Assembly (NCBI GenBank): GCA_013416435.1
Contig: JACCEN010000017.1
Coordinates: 38,756 to 102,755, forward strand
Origin: Alcaligenaceae bacterium
GTDB taxonomy: Bacteria; Pseudomonadota; Gammaproteobacteria; Burkholderiales; Burkholderiaceae_B
Direction of reading: 5' to 3'
DNA length: 64,000 bases
Shown: positions 17,541-26,155 of the stretch, piece after piece
How positions within the stretch are numbered: position 1 is the stretch's first letter
Layout of the letters: each line of letters begins with the position of its first letter
Notes under the pieces: generated by a model
What the model was told of the DNA's origin: nothing
Databases searched by the model: none
What the model saw: only the letters and a program-made list of their open reading frames with translations
Translations under genes and position numbers: made by a program

Positions 17541-18665
17541 TTATTTTTCCGCCGGGGCCAGCGAGGTCCAGAAAGTTCCGGTCAGGCTTTTCGCCATGAA
17601 CCGCCGATCGATCTCGGCAAGCGTGGCGGCTGGATCGATGTCTTTGAATGATTCGGGGTGCAGCCAGGTGGCGATCAGCTCCAGGTTCACGATGGAAAAG
17701 CCGCTATGCCATATGCCGTGAGCCCTCTTCTCCCGGACTGCGCGGGTGTGCGCCAGCCCCACGCGCTGCAGGACGCGTTTCAGGCTTGCGCGGCTCGCGG
17801 CCGCGTCGACGTCGGCGCCAAGGAGCAGGCCGCCACGAGCCTTCATGTGCTGCCCTCCCGTGCCGATGTAGACGGCGGGGTCGCTTGCGATCACGTATTC
17901 CGCGCTGAGCTGGCCGGACATGTCTTCGATGATTTCGCTGCCGATCAGTTGCCCGCCGGCCAGCACCACTAGGTCGCCCATGCTTCTGCCTTCGCCCATG
18001 GAAAGACAACAGGGGCCGCTGCCCGCATGGGGCTCCATCAGGACAGTCGGCAACTCCACACCGCCGGCTTTGATCTGTGCGACGCGCTCGGTGATCCGGC
18101 CCAGGTGTTCCTGAATGAACGCGCTTACTTCTTTGCCGCGCTCCTCGCGGCCGATCAGCACCGCCAGCTTTTCTATGCCCTCGGTCGGATGCCGAAGTCT
18201 CAGGTTGGCTTCGAGCGAGAGAATGGCCACCGGAATGCCGGCCTGTTCCAGTTGGGACACTGCCTGCTTTGCGCTGCCAAAGAAATGATCGAGCACGACC
18301 AGGTCGGGGGCATGCACGATGAGCGCTTCGGCATTCAGGTTATGGGGGCCATCGATCGACATCTGGGTGATTCGATCGAAGGCTTCCGGGTCGATGCTGC
18401 GCCATTGGTTCACCGTGTGCTGGTCCAGGCGCCACCGGTTCCATGCAACGATCCGGCCGGCCGGGTTTTCGTCGAGCATGGCGAGCACGGTGAAGTCGCC
18501 CGGTTCCGAGAAAATGATGCGGCGCGCCGGTTCGGCCAGGCGGACCGTCCGCCCGGCCTGGTCGACGATCTCTATCTGCGCGGCGGCGGGCAGGCTGAGC
18601 AGCAACAGGCAGCACAGCCATACGGCCCGCAACCAAGGCTTTGCAATCACGTCGGCTGCCCGCAT
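17541..18665 (-). CDS. iron-siderophore ABC transporter substrate-binding protein
   Basis: 374 residues. Signal peptide (WLCCLLLLSLPAAAQ, cleavage about residue 30), then IEIVDQAGRTVRLAEPARRI typical of FecB/BtuF-type class III binding proteins, and ALIVHAPDLVVLDHFFGSAK. Periplasmic delivery of ferric siderophore to the FecCD-like permease. Its start overlaps the stop of the TonB receptor gene (ATGA), confirming a tight operon. Confidence 0.9.
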   Translation of the reverse strand: MRAADVIAKPWLRAVWLCCLLLLSLPAAAQIEIVDQAGRTVRLAEPARRIIFSEPGDFTVLAMLDENPAGRIVAWNRWRLDQHTVNQWRSIDPEAFDRITQMSIDGPHNLNAEALIVHAPDLVVLDHFFGSAKQAVSQLEQAGIPVAILSLEANLRLRHPTEGIEKLAVLIGREERGKEVSAFIQEHLGRITERVAQIKAGGVELPTVLMEPHAGSGPCCLSMGEGRSMGDLVVLAGGQLIGSEIIEDMSGQLSAEYVIASDPAVYIGTGGQHMKARGGLLLGADVDAAASRASLKRVLQRVGLAHTRAVREKRAHGIWHSGFSIVNLELIATWLHPESFKDIDPAATLAEIDRRFMAKSLTGTFWTSLAPAEK

Positions 18666-20767
18666 CAGAAGCTGAGGCTGGCGCCCAGCCAGAAGCGACG
18701 GCCTTCGTCGACCATCCAGTTGCCGTCCAGGCCCGCATAGCGTGTGCGAAGATCGAGCGGCGTCTTGTGGTCGGTAAGGTTCAGCACGGCCAGGCGCAGG
18801 GACAGATGCTTGTTGACTTCATAGCTGCCGCCCAGGTCGAAGGTCGAGCCGCCGGGCCGGGTGCGCACGCTCATGGCGCCATTGCGGTAGGCGGCGTAGC
18901 GGGCCTTGCCGCTCAGGTTCCAGCGCAGGTAGGTATTGAAGCGTTCGTTCACCAGCCAGTCCAGGCGCGTGTTCAACACATGCTCAGGCGTTTTGTCCAG
19001 AGGCTCGCCATCCAGGGTGACGCCGTCGAACGACACTTCACCGCCTCCCTTGCGCTTGGACTTCGTGTAGGTATAGTTGGACGACAAGCTCACTGCATCG
19101 GTCAAGGGCAGCTTCAGCGCCAGTTCCAGCCCGTAGATGTGCACCTTGTCGATGTTGTCATACACATACAGGTGATTATTCGTACCCGGATTGAGCGGGT
19201 CCTGCATACCCGTGTCGTAGCTGGCCACTTTGTTCTTGAAGTTGGTGTTGAACAGCGTCGCGGAAACATTGCTGCCCGGCGCCCAATCGTAGATCAGGCC
19301 CATTTCCTGGGTGACGCTGGTCTCGGGTTCCAGATTGGGATTGCCGCATAACGGCCCGCGAAATCCCGAGTTGCCGCCGGTGGACATGCAGTATCCTGGA
19401 TTGCTTTGCCGGATCGTGGGCGCTTTGAAGCCGGTTGCCACGCCGCCCTTGAGCGTCAGCGTGTCGGTCAGGTGGTAGACGCCGTACAGGCGAGGAGACC
19501 AATGCTTGCCGAAACGCTCGTCATGGTCCATGCGCACGCCGGCCGTCAAGGTGAAGTCGTCCGTGAGGTAATAGTCGTCCTCGATGAAAAGCGCGTAGTT
19601 GGTCAGTGAAACGCTGTCCGTATTGGTCGGGTAGTTGGCAAACTTGGCTTCGTTCTGGATTCCGTTCAGGCGACTATGCAGGTACTGGCCGCCGAAGCGC
19701 AGGGTGTGAGAAGTGAACGGCATGCTGAAGCTTGCATCCAGCACGGTGTTCACCACGCGCCGGTTGTCCACGTACTCACCGGTCTTGGGCCAGTTTTCCT
19801 GAACACTGTCTTCGCGGTACAGCGCAAGCTTGGACTCGCCCAGGCGCCAGCGTCCGGTATGGGTCAGGCCGTAAGACGTGCGACGGAACTGGTCCTTGTT
19901 CCATTCGAAAGACGGATCGATCGACTTTCCGGGCGTCGCTTCGGTCGTGAGGCGCTGCGAGACCACATCCAGGACCAGGTCCTGGTTGTCGGCGGGACGG
20001 GCCGCCAGCTTCAGGCCCAGACTGCGGTTGTTGCGCGCATAGGGGCCGTCGGCGCTGGGGAAGTAGTTGTTGCCTTCGCTCTGGTCGTCGTAAGAACCGT
20101 AAACCTGGATGCCCAGGACATCGTCCTTGATCGGACCGCCGATCCAGAACTGCGATTGCCGGGCGTTGCCATAGTCATCGTCGGTCTGCAGCGTCACGGA
20201 GCTGTCCAGCGCAGCCGACCAGCGCTCGGGCACTTTCTTCGTGATGACATTGACCACGCCGCCCATTGCTTCGGAACCATAAAGCGAAGACATGGGGCCG
20301 CGCACCACCTCGATCCGCTCGATTGCGGCCAATGGGGGCATGAATTCGTACTGTACGCCGTTGGTGCCGCGGTTCATGGTTTCCCGCGTATTCTGCCGTT
20401 TTCCGTCCACCAGCAGCAGGGTGTATTCGCCGGGCAGGCCGCGGATGACGATATCCTTGTTGTTGGGGTCGCCGCCGATGACCGCGACGCCTTCGACGTG
20501 GCTCACAGCCTCGGCCACTGTGGTGTAGCCGCTTTTCTTGATGTCTTCCTGCGTGATGACGGTCATCGACGCGGGCGCGTCCTTGGCTTTCTGCTGAACG
20601 CCGCTGGCCGTGACGACCACGGTATCCAGGGTTGTCGGCGTCTTGCTGTCCTGGGCATGGGCGACGCCCGCGCCGCACGCGCACAGCAAGGCCAGCGCAA
20701 GGGGCGCAAGCGACAGGTTCTCGCGGGGCTTTCCGGCGACCCGTTCCCTTCCGGGCATATTCATCAT
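18665..20767 (-). CDS. TonB-dependent siderophore receptor (FepA/BfeA/PfeA type)
   Basis: 700 residues. Signal peptide ending at GVAHAQD, TonB-box region TLDTVVVTASG, plug domain (GYTTVAEAVSHVEGVAVIGG, IVIRGLPGEYTLLLVDGKRQ, EVVRGPMSSLYGSEAMGGVV) and a 22-strand barrel ending LGASLSF with a terminal Phe. GFKAPTIRQSNPGYC and an extracellular Cys pair fit catecholate-type receptors of the FepA group. The start at 20767 has GAGGA 6 nt upstream; the frame is open further up but unsupported. First gene of the operon; a Fur-like site lies about 85 nt upstream. Confidence 0.93.
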   Translation of the reverse strand: MMNMPGRERVAGKPRENLSLAPLALALLCACGAGVAHAQDSKTPTTLDTVVVTASGVQQKAKDAPASMTVITQEDIKKSGYTTVAEAVSHVEGVAVIGGDPNNKDIVIRGLPGEYTLLLVDGKRQNTRETMNRGTNGVQYEFMPPLAAIERIEVVRGPMSSLYGSEAMGGVVNVITKKVPERWSAALDSSVTLQTDDDYGNARQSQFWIGGPIKDDVLGIQVYGSYDDQSEGNNYFPSADGPYARNNRSLGLKLAARPADNQDLVLDVVSQRLTTEATPGKSIDPSFEWNKDQFRRTSYGLTHTGRWRLGESKLALYREDSVQENWPKTGEYVDNRRVVNTVLDASFSMPFTSHTLRFGGQYLHSRLNGIQNEAKFANYPTNTDSVSLTNYALFIEDDYYLTDDFTLTAGVRMDHDERFGKHWSPRLYGVYHLTDTLTLKGGVATGFKAPTIRQSNPGYCMSTGGNSGFRGPLCGNPNLEPETSVTQEMGLIYDWAPGSNVSATLFNTNFKNKVASYDTGMQDPLNPGTNNHLYVYDNIDKVHIYGLELALKLPLTDAVSLSSNYTYTKSKRKGGGEVSFDGVTLDGEPLDKTPEHVLNTRLDWLVNERFNTYLRWNLSGKARYAAYRNGAMSVRTRPGGSTFDLGGSYEVNKHLSLRLAVLNLTDHKTPLDLRTRYAGLDGNWMVDEGRRFWLGASLSF

Positions 20768-20851
20768 TTTTTCCTCGTGCTCAGTGCTGTAGGGGCCGTT
20801 TTTCGGGTACGGCCTGTCTCGCCCCCTCCTGCGGCAAGGCGGCAAAGCAAC

Positions 20852-20866
20852 ATTGAATCATTCTCA
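20852..20866. promoter_or_regulatory. candidate Fur box upstream of the TonB receptor operon
   Basis: The reverse strand reads TGAGAATGATTCAAT, close to the 7-1-7 Fur consensus (TGATAATnATTATCA). It lies between the receptor start and the AraC gene end, in the right place to repress the operon when iron is sufficient. Confidence 0.6.
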
Positions 20867-20933
20867 TTTACAGAATTGGTTTGAAGAACGCGCAAACTTC
20901 TTTGCGTCTGAGTCAAGTCCGGCCGACAGGAAG

Positions 20934-22034
20934 TCAGACGTGGGAGCGCAGGCTCTTGGGGCTCATGCCGAACTGGCGCCGGAAAGCCGTGGCGAAATTG
21001 GCGGCGCTGGTGTAGCCCGCGCGATAGGAGGCCTCGGCGATGCTCAAGCCGTGCTCCAGGTCGGTGCGAGCCTGATGGAGCCGCATGAGGCGGCGATATT
21101 CATTGACCGGACTGCCGAATGCATTGCGGAACTGCCTTTGCAGTGCACTTGCGCTCAGCCCGAATCGGCGTCCGAGCTCATCGATCTTGAGCGGTGGAAT
21201 GAGCGGTTGCTGGACTTCGGCGTCAAGAAAATCGCGCAGGCGCAACATGCGATCCTGGTCTCGGGGCCGAAGCGCGCCGGTCGGTGCGGCATTCGGGGCG
21301 GTTTCTTTTCGCTGGCTTGCAAGCGCTTCGTATAGAAGCTCCATCGCCCGGCTGGCGAGGCGTATGCGCACCAGACCGGGGGCGGACTGGTCGGACTGGC
21401 AAATCAGCTGTTCCGCAAGCGCGAGGGCATGCGGGGAGGGATGCCAGGGCGTGATGCAGAGCTCGTCGGGAAATTTCAGCGTGATCGGCTCGGGTGCGCC
21501 GGTTTCATGGCGCCTTGACAAGGCCGTCAGTTCGCAGCTGTCGCGCAGCCACCCTTGGCTTTCCAGCCATTCGGGAGTCAGATGGAGGGAAAGCTTGCGT
21601 TCCCATTTGCCGCGTTCCCATAAGCGTTCGAACATCGCATCCTGCGGCATGCTGACGATGGCGGCGCTGGCGTGGTGATCGTGATCGCGGGCGCGCAAAT
21701 GCAGTGGCTGGCCGCCGATGCGCACATCCACCTCGCCGGCCAGGACGACGACGATGCGCAGGCCGGCGCTGAAATTCACGCGCGAAACCATACTGTGCAG
21801 GTCAACGACTTCGGCGCAGTGCATCCACAAGCCCGGTTGCAGCTGGATCTCGCGGATCCGGCCTTCCAGCACAGGCTCGTTGCCGACGAAAGGCGCGGAG
21901 ACGAAGCGGTATCCCGGCGTGTCGAATTCCAGGCTGCGCACCATGCCCAATGCCCGCCACGGACGCTTTCCCGCGGTGGCGGGCGTCATGGGGAGCTGAA
22001 CCGGACCGGTTGCGCGAGCAAGGCTGCGTGCCAT
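20934..22034 (-). CDS. AraC family regulator of siderophore uptake (PchR/AlcR-like)
   Basis: 366 residues. Long N-terminal sensory half and a C-terminal double helix-turn-helix: IDELGRRFGLSASALQRQFR and LSIAEASYRAGYTSAANFAT followed by FRRQFGMSPKSLR. Proteins of this layout next to TonB receptors activate them when the ferric siderophore is present. It is upstream of the receptor on the same strand with its own leader holding a Fur-like site at 22106-22120. Confidence 0.9.
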   Translation of the reverse strand: MARSLARATGPVQLPMTPATAGKRPWRALGMVRSLEFDTPGYRFVSAPFVGNEPVLEGRIREIQLQPGLWMHCAEVVDLHSMVSRVNFSAGLRIVVVLAGEVDVRIGGQPLHLRARDHDHHASAAIVSMPQDAMFERLWERGKWERKLSLHLTPEWLESQGWLRDSCELTALSRRHETGAPEPITLKFPDELCITPWHPSPHALALAEQLICQSDQSAPGLVRIRLASRAMELLYEALASQRKETAPNAAPTGALRPRDQDRMLRLRDFLDAEVQQPLIPPLKIDELGRRFGLSASALQRQFRNAFGSPVNEYRRLMRLHQARTDLEHGLSIAEASYRAGYTSAANFATAFRRQFGMSPKSLRSHV

Positions 22035-22105
22035 AGGAAGAACGTAGGTATGCGATGAACAAGAAGGATAAGAAGGCGACGTGTCACGGCCATTTTATCC
22101 GAAAT

Positions 22106-22120
22106 CGATAATGATTCTTA
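22106..22120. promoter_or_regulatory. candidate Fur box upstream of the AraC regulator
   Basis: CGATAATGATTCTTA matches the 7-1-7 Fur pattern well in the left half. It sits about 70 nt upstream of the AraC start and is the second Fur-like site of the locus. Confidence 0.6.
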
Positions 22121-22226
22121 TTTGAGGGCATGGGAGGGAAGAATGCAAGCCATTTCCACATAGGGAAAACTCAGCAGCTTTGGGGATGCAAGTGGGTTAG
22201 GATTTCGGCCACGTCAGAAACCCAAC

Positions 22227-22844
22227 ATGGCCGCGCTCGATGGTGGCGCGACAGAAGCGAGAAGGAATATGCTTGATCGGATTTTTCTTGATGCGCGTAC
22301 GCAGAATGGATGGCGCGATGCGCCCGTCGGCGATGAGACGCTGCGGCAGTTGTACGATTTGTTGAAATGGGCGCCCACCAGCATGAATTGCGGGCCGGCC
22401 AGGTTCCTTTTCATTCGGTCCCCGGATGCCAAAGAAAGGCTGCTGCCACTGATGAATGCGGGTAACCGCGAGAAAACGCGCCAGGCGCCCGTGACAGTCA
22501 TCGTTGGCTACGACTTGAAGTTCTACGATCACTTGCCCAAGCTGTTTCCGCATCGTCCCGAAGCGCGCGACGCGTTTGCGACCCCGGATAAGGAGACGCA
22601 CGCGCACGATACCGCTTTTCGCAATGGCAGTCTGCAAGGCGCCTACTTGATACTTGCGGCCAGGGCGCTGGGCCTGGATTGCGGGCCGATGTCCGGCTTC
22701 GACGCGGCGGCGGTGGACGCCGAGTTCTGGGTGGATACGTCGGTGCGGACCAATTTCATCTGCAATATCGGGTATGGCGACCCTGCGTTCGTGCGCGAGC
22801 GCTTGCCGCGGCTGGATTTCGATGAGGCATGCAGGCTGCTGTAG
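22227..22844 (+). CDS. nitroreductase family protein, RutE-like (malonic semialdehyde reductase type)
   Basis: 205 residues. LDARTQNGWRDAPVGDETLR, KWAPTSMNCGPARFLFIRSP and FRNGSLQGAYLILAARALGLD followed by CGPMSGFD match E. coli RutE closely by eye, and the C-terminus LPRLDFDEACRLL aligns to its end. FMN-dependent reductase. No other rut genes are nearby, so a role in pyrimidine breakdown is uncertain. ATG 22227 gives a RutE-like N-terminal length; ATG 22269 has AAGGA but very close spacing. Confidence 0.85.
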   Translation: MAALDGGATEARRNMLDRIFLDARTQNGWRDAPVGDETLRQLYDLLKWAPTSMNCGPARFLFIRSPDAKERLLPLMNAGNREKTRQAPVTVIVGYDLKFYDHLPKLFPHRPEARDAFATPDKETHAHDTAFRNGSLQGAYLILAARALGLDCGPMSGFDAAAVDAEFWVDTSVRTNFICNIGYGDPAFVRERLPRLDFDEACRLL

Positions 22845-22884
22845 CGCTTGGGGTCAGACCCCATACAGGGTCTGACCCCAAGCG
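22845..22884. repeat. palindromic repeat with extended arms (40 bp)
   Basis: CGCTT / AAGCG flanks extend the core arms at 22850-22879. The centre is imperfect (right arm one G short). It lies between the convergent nitroreductase and diguanylate cyclase genes and provides the TGA stop of the latter. Confidence 0.93.
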
Positions 22885-24461
22885 CACACGCGATTGCGTC
22901 CGGTGTGCTTGGCTTGATGAAGTGCCAGGCCGGCTTGGTCCATCAGCTTTTCCAGTGTGCAGTCCTGATGGTCCGCCGACGAGATACCGATGGACGCGGC
23001 ACAGCGGACGCGGGCGCCGCCGTCCAGCTCGATCTCCTGCGCATGGATGGCGGTGCCCAGGCGCTGCGCGACCTTGAGGGCGGCGTCCATATTGGTGGCG
23101 GGCAGCAGAATGGCAAACTCGTCGCCGCCCATGCGTCCGGTGATGTCGATCCAGCGCAAGGAGAGGCGCAGCATGTCGCCCAGCGCCGCCAGAACCTGAT
23201 CACCGGCCTTGTATCCGTGGGCGTCATTGACGGCCTTGAAATGGTCCAGATCGATGAGCAGCAAAGAGGTGCTCGACTTGAATCGCCTCGCGCGTTCGAT
23301 TTCGATTTCGGCTTGTTCGAGGAAATGGCGGCGATTGGATAAACCGGTCAGGAAGTCCTGCCGCGCGAGCAACTCAAGATTGTTCGGTTGCGGTGCGTGA
23401 TGGGTGACGTCGCGCCCAATGGCGACGACCTCTTGCATGTGTCCATCAGGGTCCAGCAGCCCCTGGAACAACCAGCAAAGCTGCCGCCGGCCTTTGCCGG
23501 TACGATGGCTGCGCCGGAAGCTGGCAGTGTGGGGCGGGCTGCCCAGCGCGGAGATCCCGGCAGGGAATTCCCCCTTTTCATTGGCGGGCAGGATGTCCGC
23601 TACAGCGCTTCCCGTGATCTGTTCCCGGGTCTTGCCCAGCAATTCGCATAAAGCGGGATTGGCATAGACGATACGGCCGCTTGCATCCATGCGCATCACC
23701 AGATCGTTGGTATGTTCAACGACCAGGCTGTAGTCTTCCGCACTTGCGCGCAGATGGGCCTGGGCACTTGCGGCCGCAGCCGTACGCTCGGCTTGCCGTC
23801 GCCGGTGAGCACGCAGGCCGGCATAGGCGCACAGAGCGGCCACCAGAAAGACGCCCGCCTGAATCAAGGACGCAAGATACCAGGAGGCCAGAACCGCATT
23901 CTTGCTTCGGCCCAACGCGACCGTCAAGGGTGCGCTCGAGGCCGGCCTGCCGGGCTTCAGTGTGAAGAACGCCATGATTTGCTCGCCGCGGATGTGCTGA
24001 ACCACGCCTTCGGCGGCGCTTTGCCGTTGTCCGCTGCGGCGATGCCGGCGAAAGAGCTCGCCTGCCGCATCCGGCACGGCATGGGTCGAGACACCGGGCA
24101 GCTCGAGAAGAACGCCCCCATCATCCTGGATCAACGCGCTCCAGGCGTCTGGCGCGTAGCGCAGGGATGCCAGCACGCTTAGGACGTAAGCGTCGTCCTT
24201 GACCGCAGGCGCCTCGCTGCGCTGCGTTTCCGATGCTTGGCCGGCCTGTTCGTTGAAATGGGTGTCCAGGGCCTGGCCGGCAATGCGTGCCATGGCGACC
24301 AGATGCCCGGCGTGTTGCTGGATGATGGATCGATAGGCGGAATGTTGTTGATAGGCCAGGAGCAGTGCAAGAAGGGCAAGCGCAAGTGCCAGCGAAGCCC
24401 AGGCGGGGAAATCGCCTTTCCGTGGAATGCCGCGTGACGCGTGAATGGGATTCTGGTGCAT
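22854..24461 (-). CDS. membrane diguanylate cyclase with PAS domain
   Basis: 535 residues. Two membrane helices (about residues 18-36, and one before ALCAYAGLRAHRRR) frame a periplasmic sensor. A PAS domain follows (YSLVVEHTNDLVMRMDASGR, IVYANPALCELLGKT), then GGDEF (RQDFLTGLSNRRHFLEQAE to the end). The active site is intact GGDEF, and RWID five residues before it is a complete RxxD product-inhibition site. Predicted to make cyclic di-GMP. The last residues GQTLYGV and the TGA come from the palindromic repeat. The frame is open upstream through another repeat, but MHQNPIHASRG at 24461 is the likely start. Confidence 0.9.
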   Translation of the reverse strand: MHQNPIHASRGIPRKGDFPAWASLALALALLALLLAYQQHSAYRSIIQQHAGHLVAMARIAGQALDTHFNEQAGQASETQRSEAPAVKDDAYVLSVLASLRYAPDAWSALIQDDGGVLLELPGVSTHAVPDAAGELFRRHRRSGQRQSAAEGVVQHIRGEQIMAFFTLKPGRPASSAPLTVALGRSKNAVLASWYLASLIQAGVFLVAALCAYAGLRAHRRRQAERTAAAASAQAHLRASAEDYSLVVEHTNDLVMRMDASGRIVYANPALCELLGKTREQITGSAVADILPANEKGEFPAGISALGSPPHTASFRRSHRTGKGRRQLCWLFQGLLDPDGHMQEVVAIGRDVTHHAPQPNNLELLARQDFLTGLSNRRHFLEQAEIEIERARRFKSSTSLLLIDLDHFKAVNDAHGYKAGDQVLAALGDMLRLSLRWIDITGRMGGDEFAILLPATNMDAALKVAQRLGTAIHAQEIELDGGARVRCAASIGISSADHQDCTLEKLMDQAGLALHQAKHTGRNRVCAWGQTLYGV

Positions 24462-24474
24462 AGGTGTCTTTGTT

Positions 24475-24504
24475 GGGGTCAGACCCCGTACGGGGTCTGA
24501 CCCC
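24475..24504. repeat. palindromic repeat
   Basis: Canonical copy, centre GTAC, 13 nt upstream of the diguanylate cyclase start in the divergent region shared with ohrR. It is open in the cyclase frame, which makes a false N-terminal extension. Confidence 0.95.
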
Positions 24505-24539
24505 TGCGGCCCGCCCCCTCCGCATACGATCCTTGTATT

Positions 24540-24559
24540 TAGATCGTGCACGATTTAAT
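24540..24559. promoter_or_regulatory. candidate OhrR operator upstream of ohrR
   Basis: TAGATCGTGCACGATTTAAT, with the perfect inner palindrome ATCGTGCACGAT, lies 10 nt before the ohrR start. The same sequence with one change (GTGTAC) occurs upstream of ohr at 25059-25078. Position fits autorepression. Confidence 0.75.
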
Positions 24560-24568
24560 ATTGCGTTT

Positions 24569-25027
24569 ATGAAGCAAAAAACCTTGCAAAACCCTGCGGC
24601 AAGCTTGTTGTTGGATGACCAGCTTTGCTTCGCGCTGTATTCCACCAGTCTTGCGATGAATAAAGTTTATCGCAAGTTGTTGCGTTCGCTGGGCATTACT
24701 TACCCGCAATACTTGGTCATGCTGGTACTGTGGGAAAGCGACGAATTGACCGTATCGGAAATCGGCCAGCGGCTCTTCCTGGACTCCGCCACTTTGACGC
24801 CCCTATTGAAACGACTGGAGCTTGCGGGGCTGATACGGCGCGATCGCGCCCAGAACGACGAAAGGCAGGTCATTGTCTCCTTGACGACCGCCGGCCGGGC
24901 GTTGCACGCCAAAGCCAGGGCGGTGCCGATCGAGGTCACTTGCGCTACGCAATGCTCGGCTCAGGAGCTTGCCGCAACCAAACTGGCGCTGGAGAAACTG
25001 CGGGGCCGTTTTCTGGAACATGAGTAA
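24569..25027 (+). CDS. ohrR: OhrR, MarR-family organic hydroperoxide-responsive repressor
   Basis: 152 residues. The N-terminal [20 protein letters not shown] carries the conserved peroxide-sensing Cys of OhrR (Cys in [10 protein letters not shown]), followed by [20 protein letters not shown] and a winged helix ([34 protein letters not shown]). ATG 24569 is the natural OhrR start, although the frame stays open upstream through the palindromic repeat. It is followed by ohr on the same strand, and near-identical palindromic operators precede both genes. Confidence 0.93.
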   Translation: MKQKTLQNPAASLLLDDQLCFALYSTSLAMNKVYRKLLRSLGITYPQYLVMLVLWESDELTVSEIGQRLFLDSATLTPLLKRLELAGLIRRDRAQNDERQVIVSLTTAGRALHAKARAVPIEVTCATQCSAQELAATKLALEKLRGRFLEHE

Positions 25028-25058
25028 AACCATGAGGGTCTCGCGCCGCCATGTCATG

Positions 25059-25078
25059 TAGATCGTGTACGATTTAAT
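25059..25078. promoter_or_regulatory. candidate OhrR operator upstream of ohr
   Basis: TAGATCGTGTACGATTTAAT differs by one base from the site upstream of ohrR (24540-24559). It lies about 75 nt before the ohr start and 32 nt after the ohrR stop. Confidence 0.75.
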
Positions 25079-25153
25079 CGTGTAACAAAATCTGGCCTGA
25101 AGAGGCCGGTGCTCAAGTAGTCTGTCAATCACTTCATTTTTCAGGAGAGTCGT

Positions 25154-25579
25154 ATGTCTATAGAAAAAGTTCTCTATCGCGCTCAGGCCACCGCCAACGG
25201 AGGGCGTGACGGCCGTGCGGTGTCATCGGACGGCGCGCTGGACGTCAAGCTGACAACGCCTACGGAGCTGGGCGGTTCCGGGGGGGCGGGAACGAACCCC
25301 GAGCAGCTGTTCGCGGCCGGCTATTCGGCGTGCTTTCTGGGAGCGTTGAAGCTGGTCGCGTCTCGGGAAAAAGTCGAGCTTCCCGCGGATACGAACATAC
25401 ACGGCACCGTGGGCATCGGCCCCATCCCGACAGGATTCGGCATCGAGGTCGAACTGAAGATATCGGTGCCCGGCCTGGACAAGGCCCAGGCCAAGGCCTT
25501 GGTCGACAAGGCTCACGTCGTTTGCCCATACTCCAACGCAACGCGGGGAAACATCGACGTCACCCTGACCGTCGTCTGA
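25154..25579 (+). CDS. ohr: Ohr, organic hydroperoxide resistance protein
   Basis: 141 residues, OsmC/Ohr fold. The two catalytic cysteines are present in YSACFLGAL and [12 protein letters not shown], with [15 protein letters not shown] as the family signature. Thiol-dependent reduction of organic peroxides. ATG 25154 is preceded by AGGAG. The shared operator places it under OhrR. Confidence 0.96.
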   Translation: MSIEKVLYRAQATANGGRDGRAVSSDGALDVKLTTPTELGGSGGAGTNPEQLFAAGYSACFLGALKLVASREKVELPADTNIHGTVGIGPIPTGFGIEVELKISVPGLDKAQAKALVDKAHVVCPYSNATRGNIDVTLTVV

Positions 25580-25585
25580 TCGGCG

Positions 25586-26155
25586 TCAGCTTGCTTCCGC
25601 CAGCATGCGATGGCGGAAGCAGTCGGTGGTGTGATCCATGAAACAGCCCACGGCCTGCAGATACGATTGGCAGATGGTGGGTCCTACGAAATTGAAGCCG
25701 GCTTTCTTCAGCGTCCGGCTCATCTGTTCAGCCTGAGGCGTCATCACGGGAACGCTGTCGTGGTCCGAGTAATGGCTGACGATAGGACGGCCGCCCGTGA
25801 ATGACCAGACCAGGCCGACGGGGTCCTGCAACGCCAGCCAGGCTTGCGCGTTCTGGCGTGCAGCGTTCAGTTTGAGGCGATTGCGGATGATGCCGGGGTC
25901 CTGCATCAGTTTTTCGATAGCCGCGTCGTCCATTGCGGCCAGCTTCTCCGCATTGAAGCCGTAGAGCACTTCGCGGTAGCGCGGACGTTTCTTCAGCACG
26001 GTGATCCATGACAACCCGGCCTGGAAGCCTTCGAGCAGCAGCATCTCGAAAAGATAATGCATGTCATGGCTGGGCACGCCCCATTCATGATCGTGGTAGG
26101 CAATGTAGTCGGGGTCGTCGCTGCACCAGCGGCATCGCTTGCATGGGGCGTTCAT
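25586..26155 (-). CDS. tag: DNA-3-methyladenine glycosylase I
   Basis: 189 residues. RCRWCSDDPDYIAYHDHEWG, LFEMLLLEGFQAGLSWITVL and FNFVGPTICQSYLQAVGCFM followed by DHTTDCFRH are the Tag family blocks. The Cys and His residues that bind zinc in E. coli Tag have counterparts at both ends. Removes 3-methyladenine from alkylated DNA. Its ATG overlaps the stop of the ABC ATPase gene by 4 nt, probably because that gene has been extended by a palindromic repeat. Confidence 0.95.
   Translation of the reverse strand: MNAPCKRCRWCSDDPDYIAYHDHEWGVPSHDMHYLFEMLLLEGFQAGLSWITVLKKRPRYREVLYGFNAEKLAAMDDAAIEKLMQDPGIIRNRLKLNAARQNAQAWLALQDPVGLVWSFTGGRPIVSHYSDHDSVPVMTPQAEQMSRTLKKAGFNFVGPTICQSYLQAVGCFMDHTTDCFRHRMLAEAS

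Noticed and set aside
24462..24551. N-terminal extension of the diguanylate cyclase containing [10 protein letters not shown]
   Set aside because: Produced by reading through a palindrome upstream of the real ATG at 24461; the same false extension affects ohrR, phhB and the nitrate-type permease.
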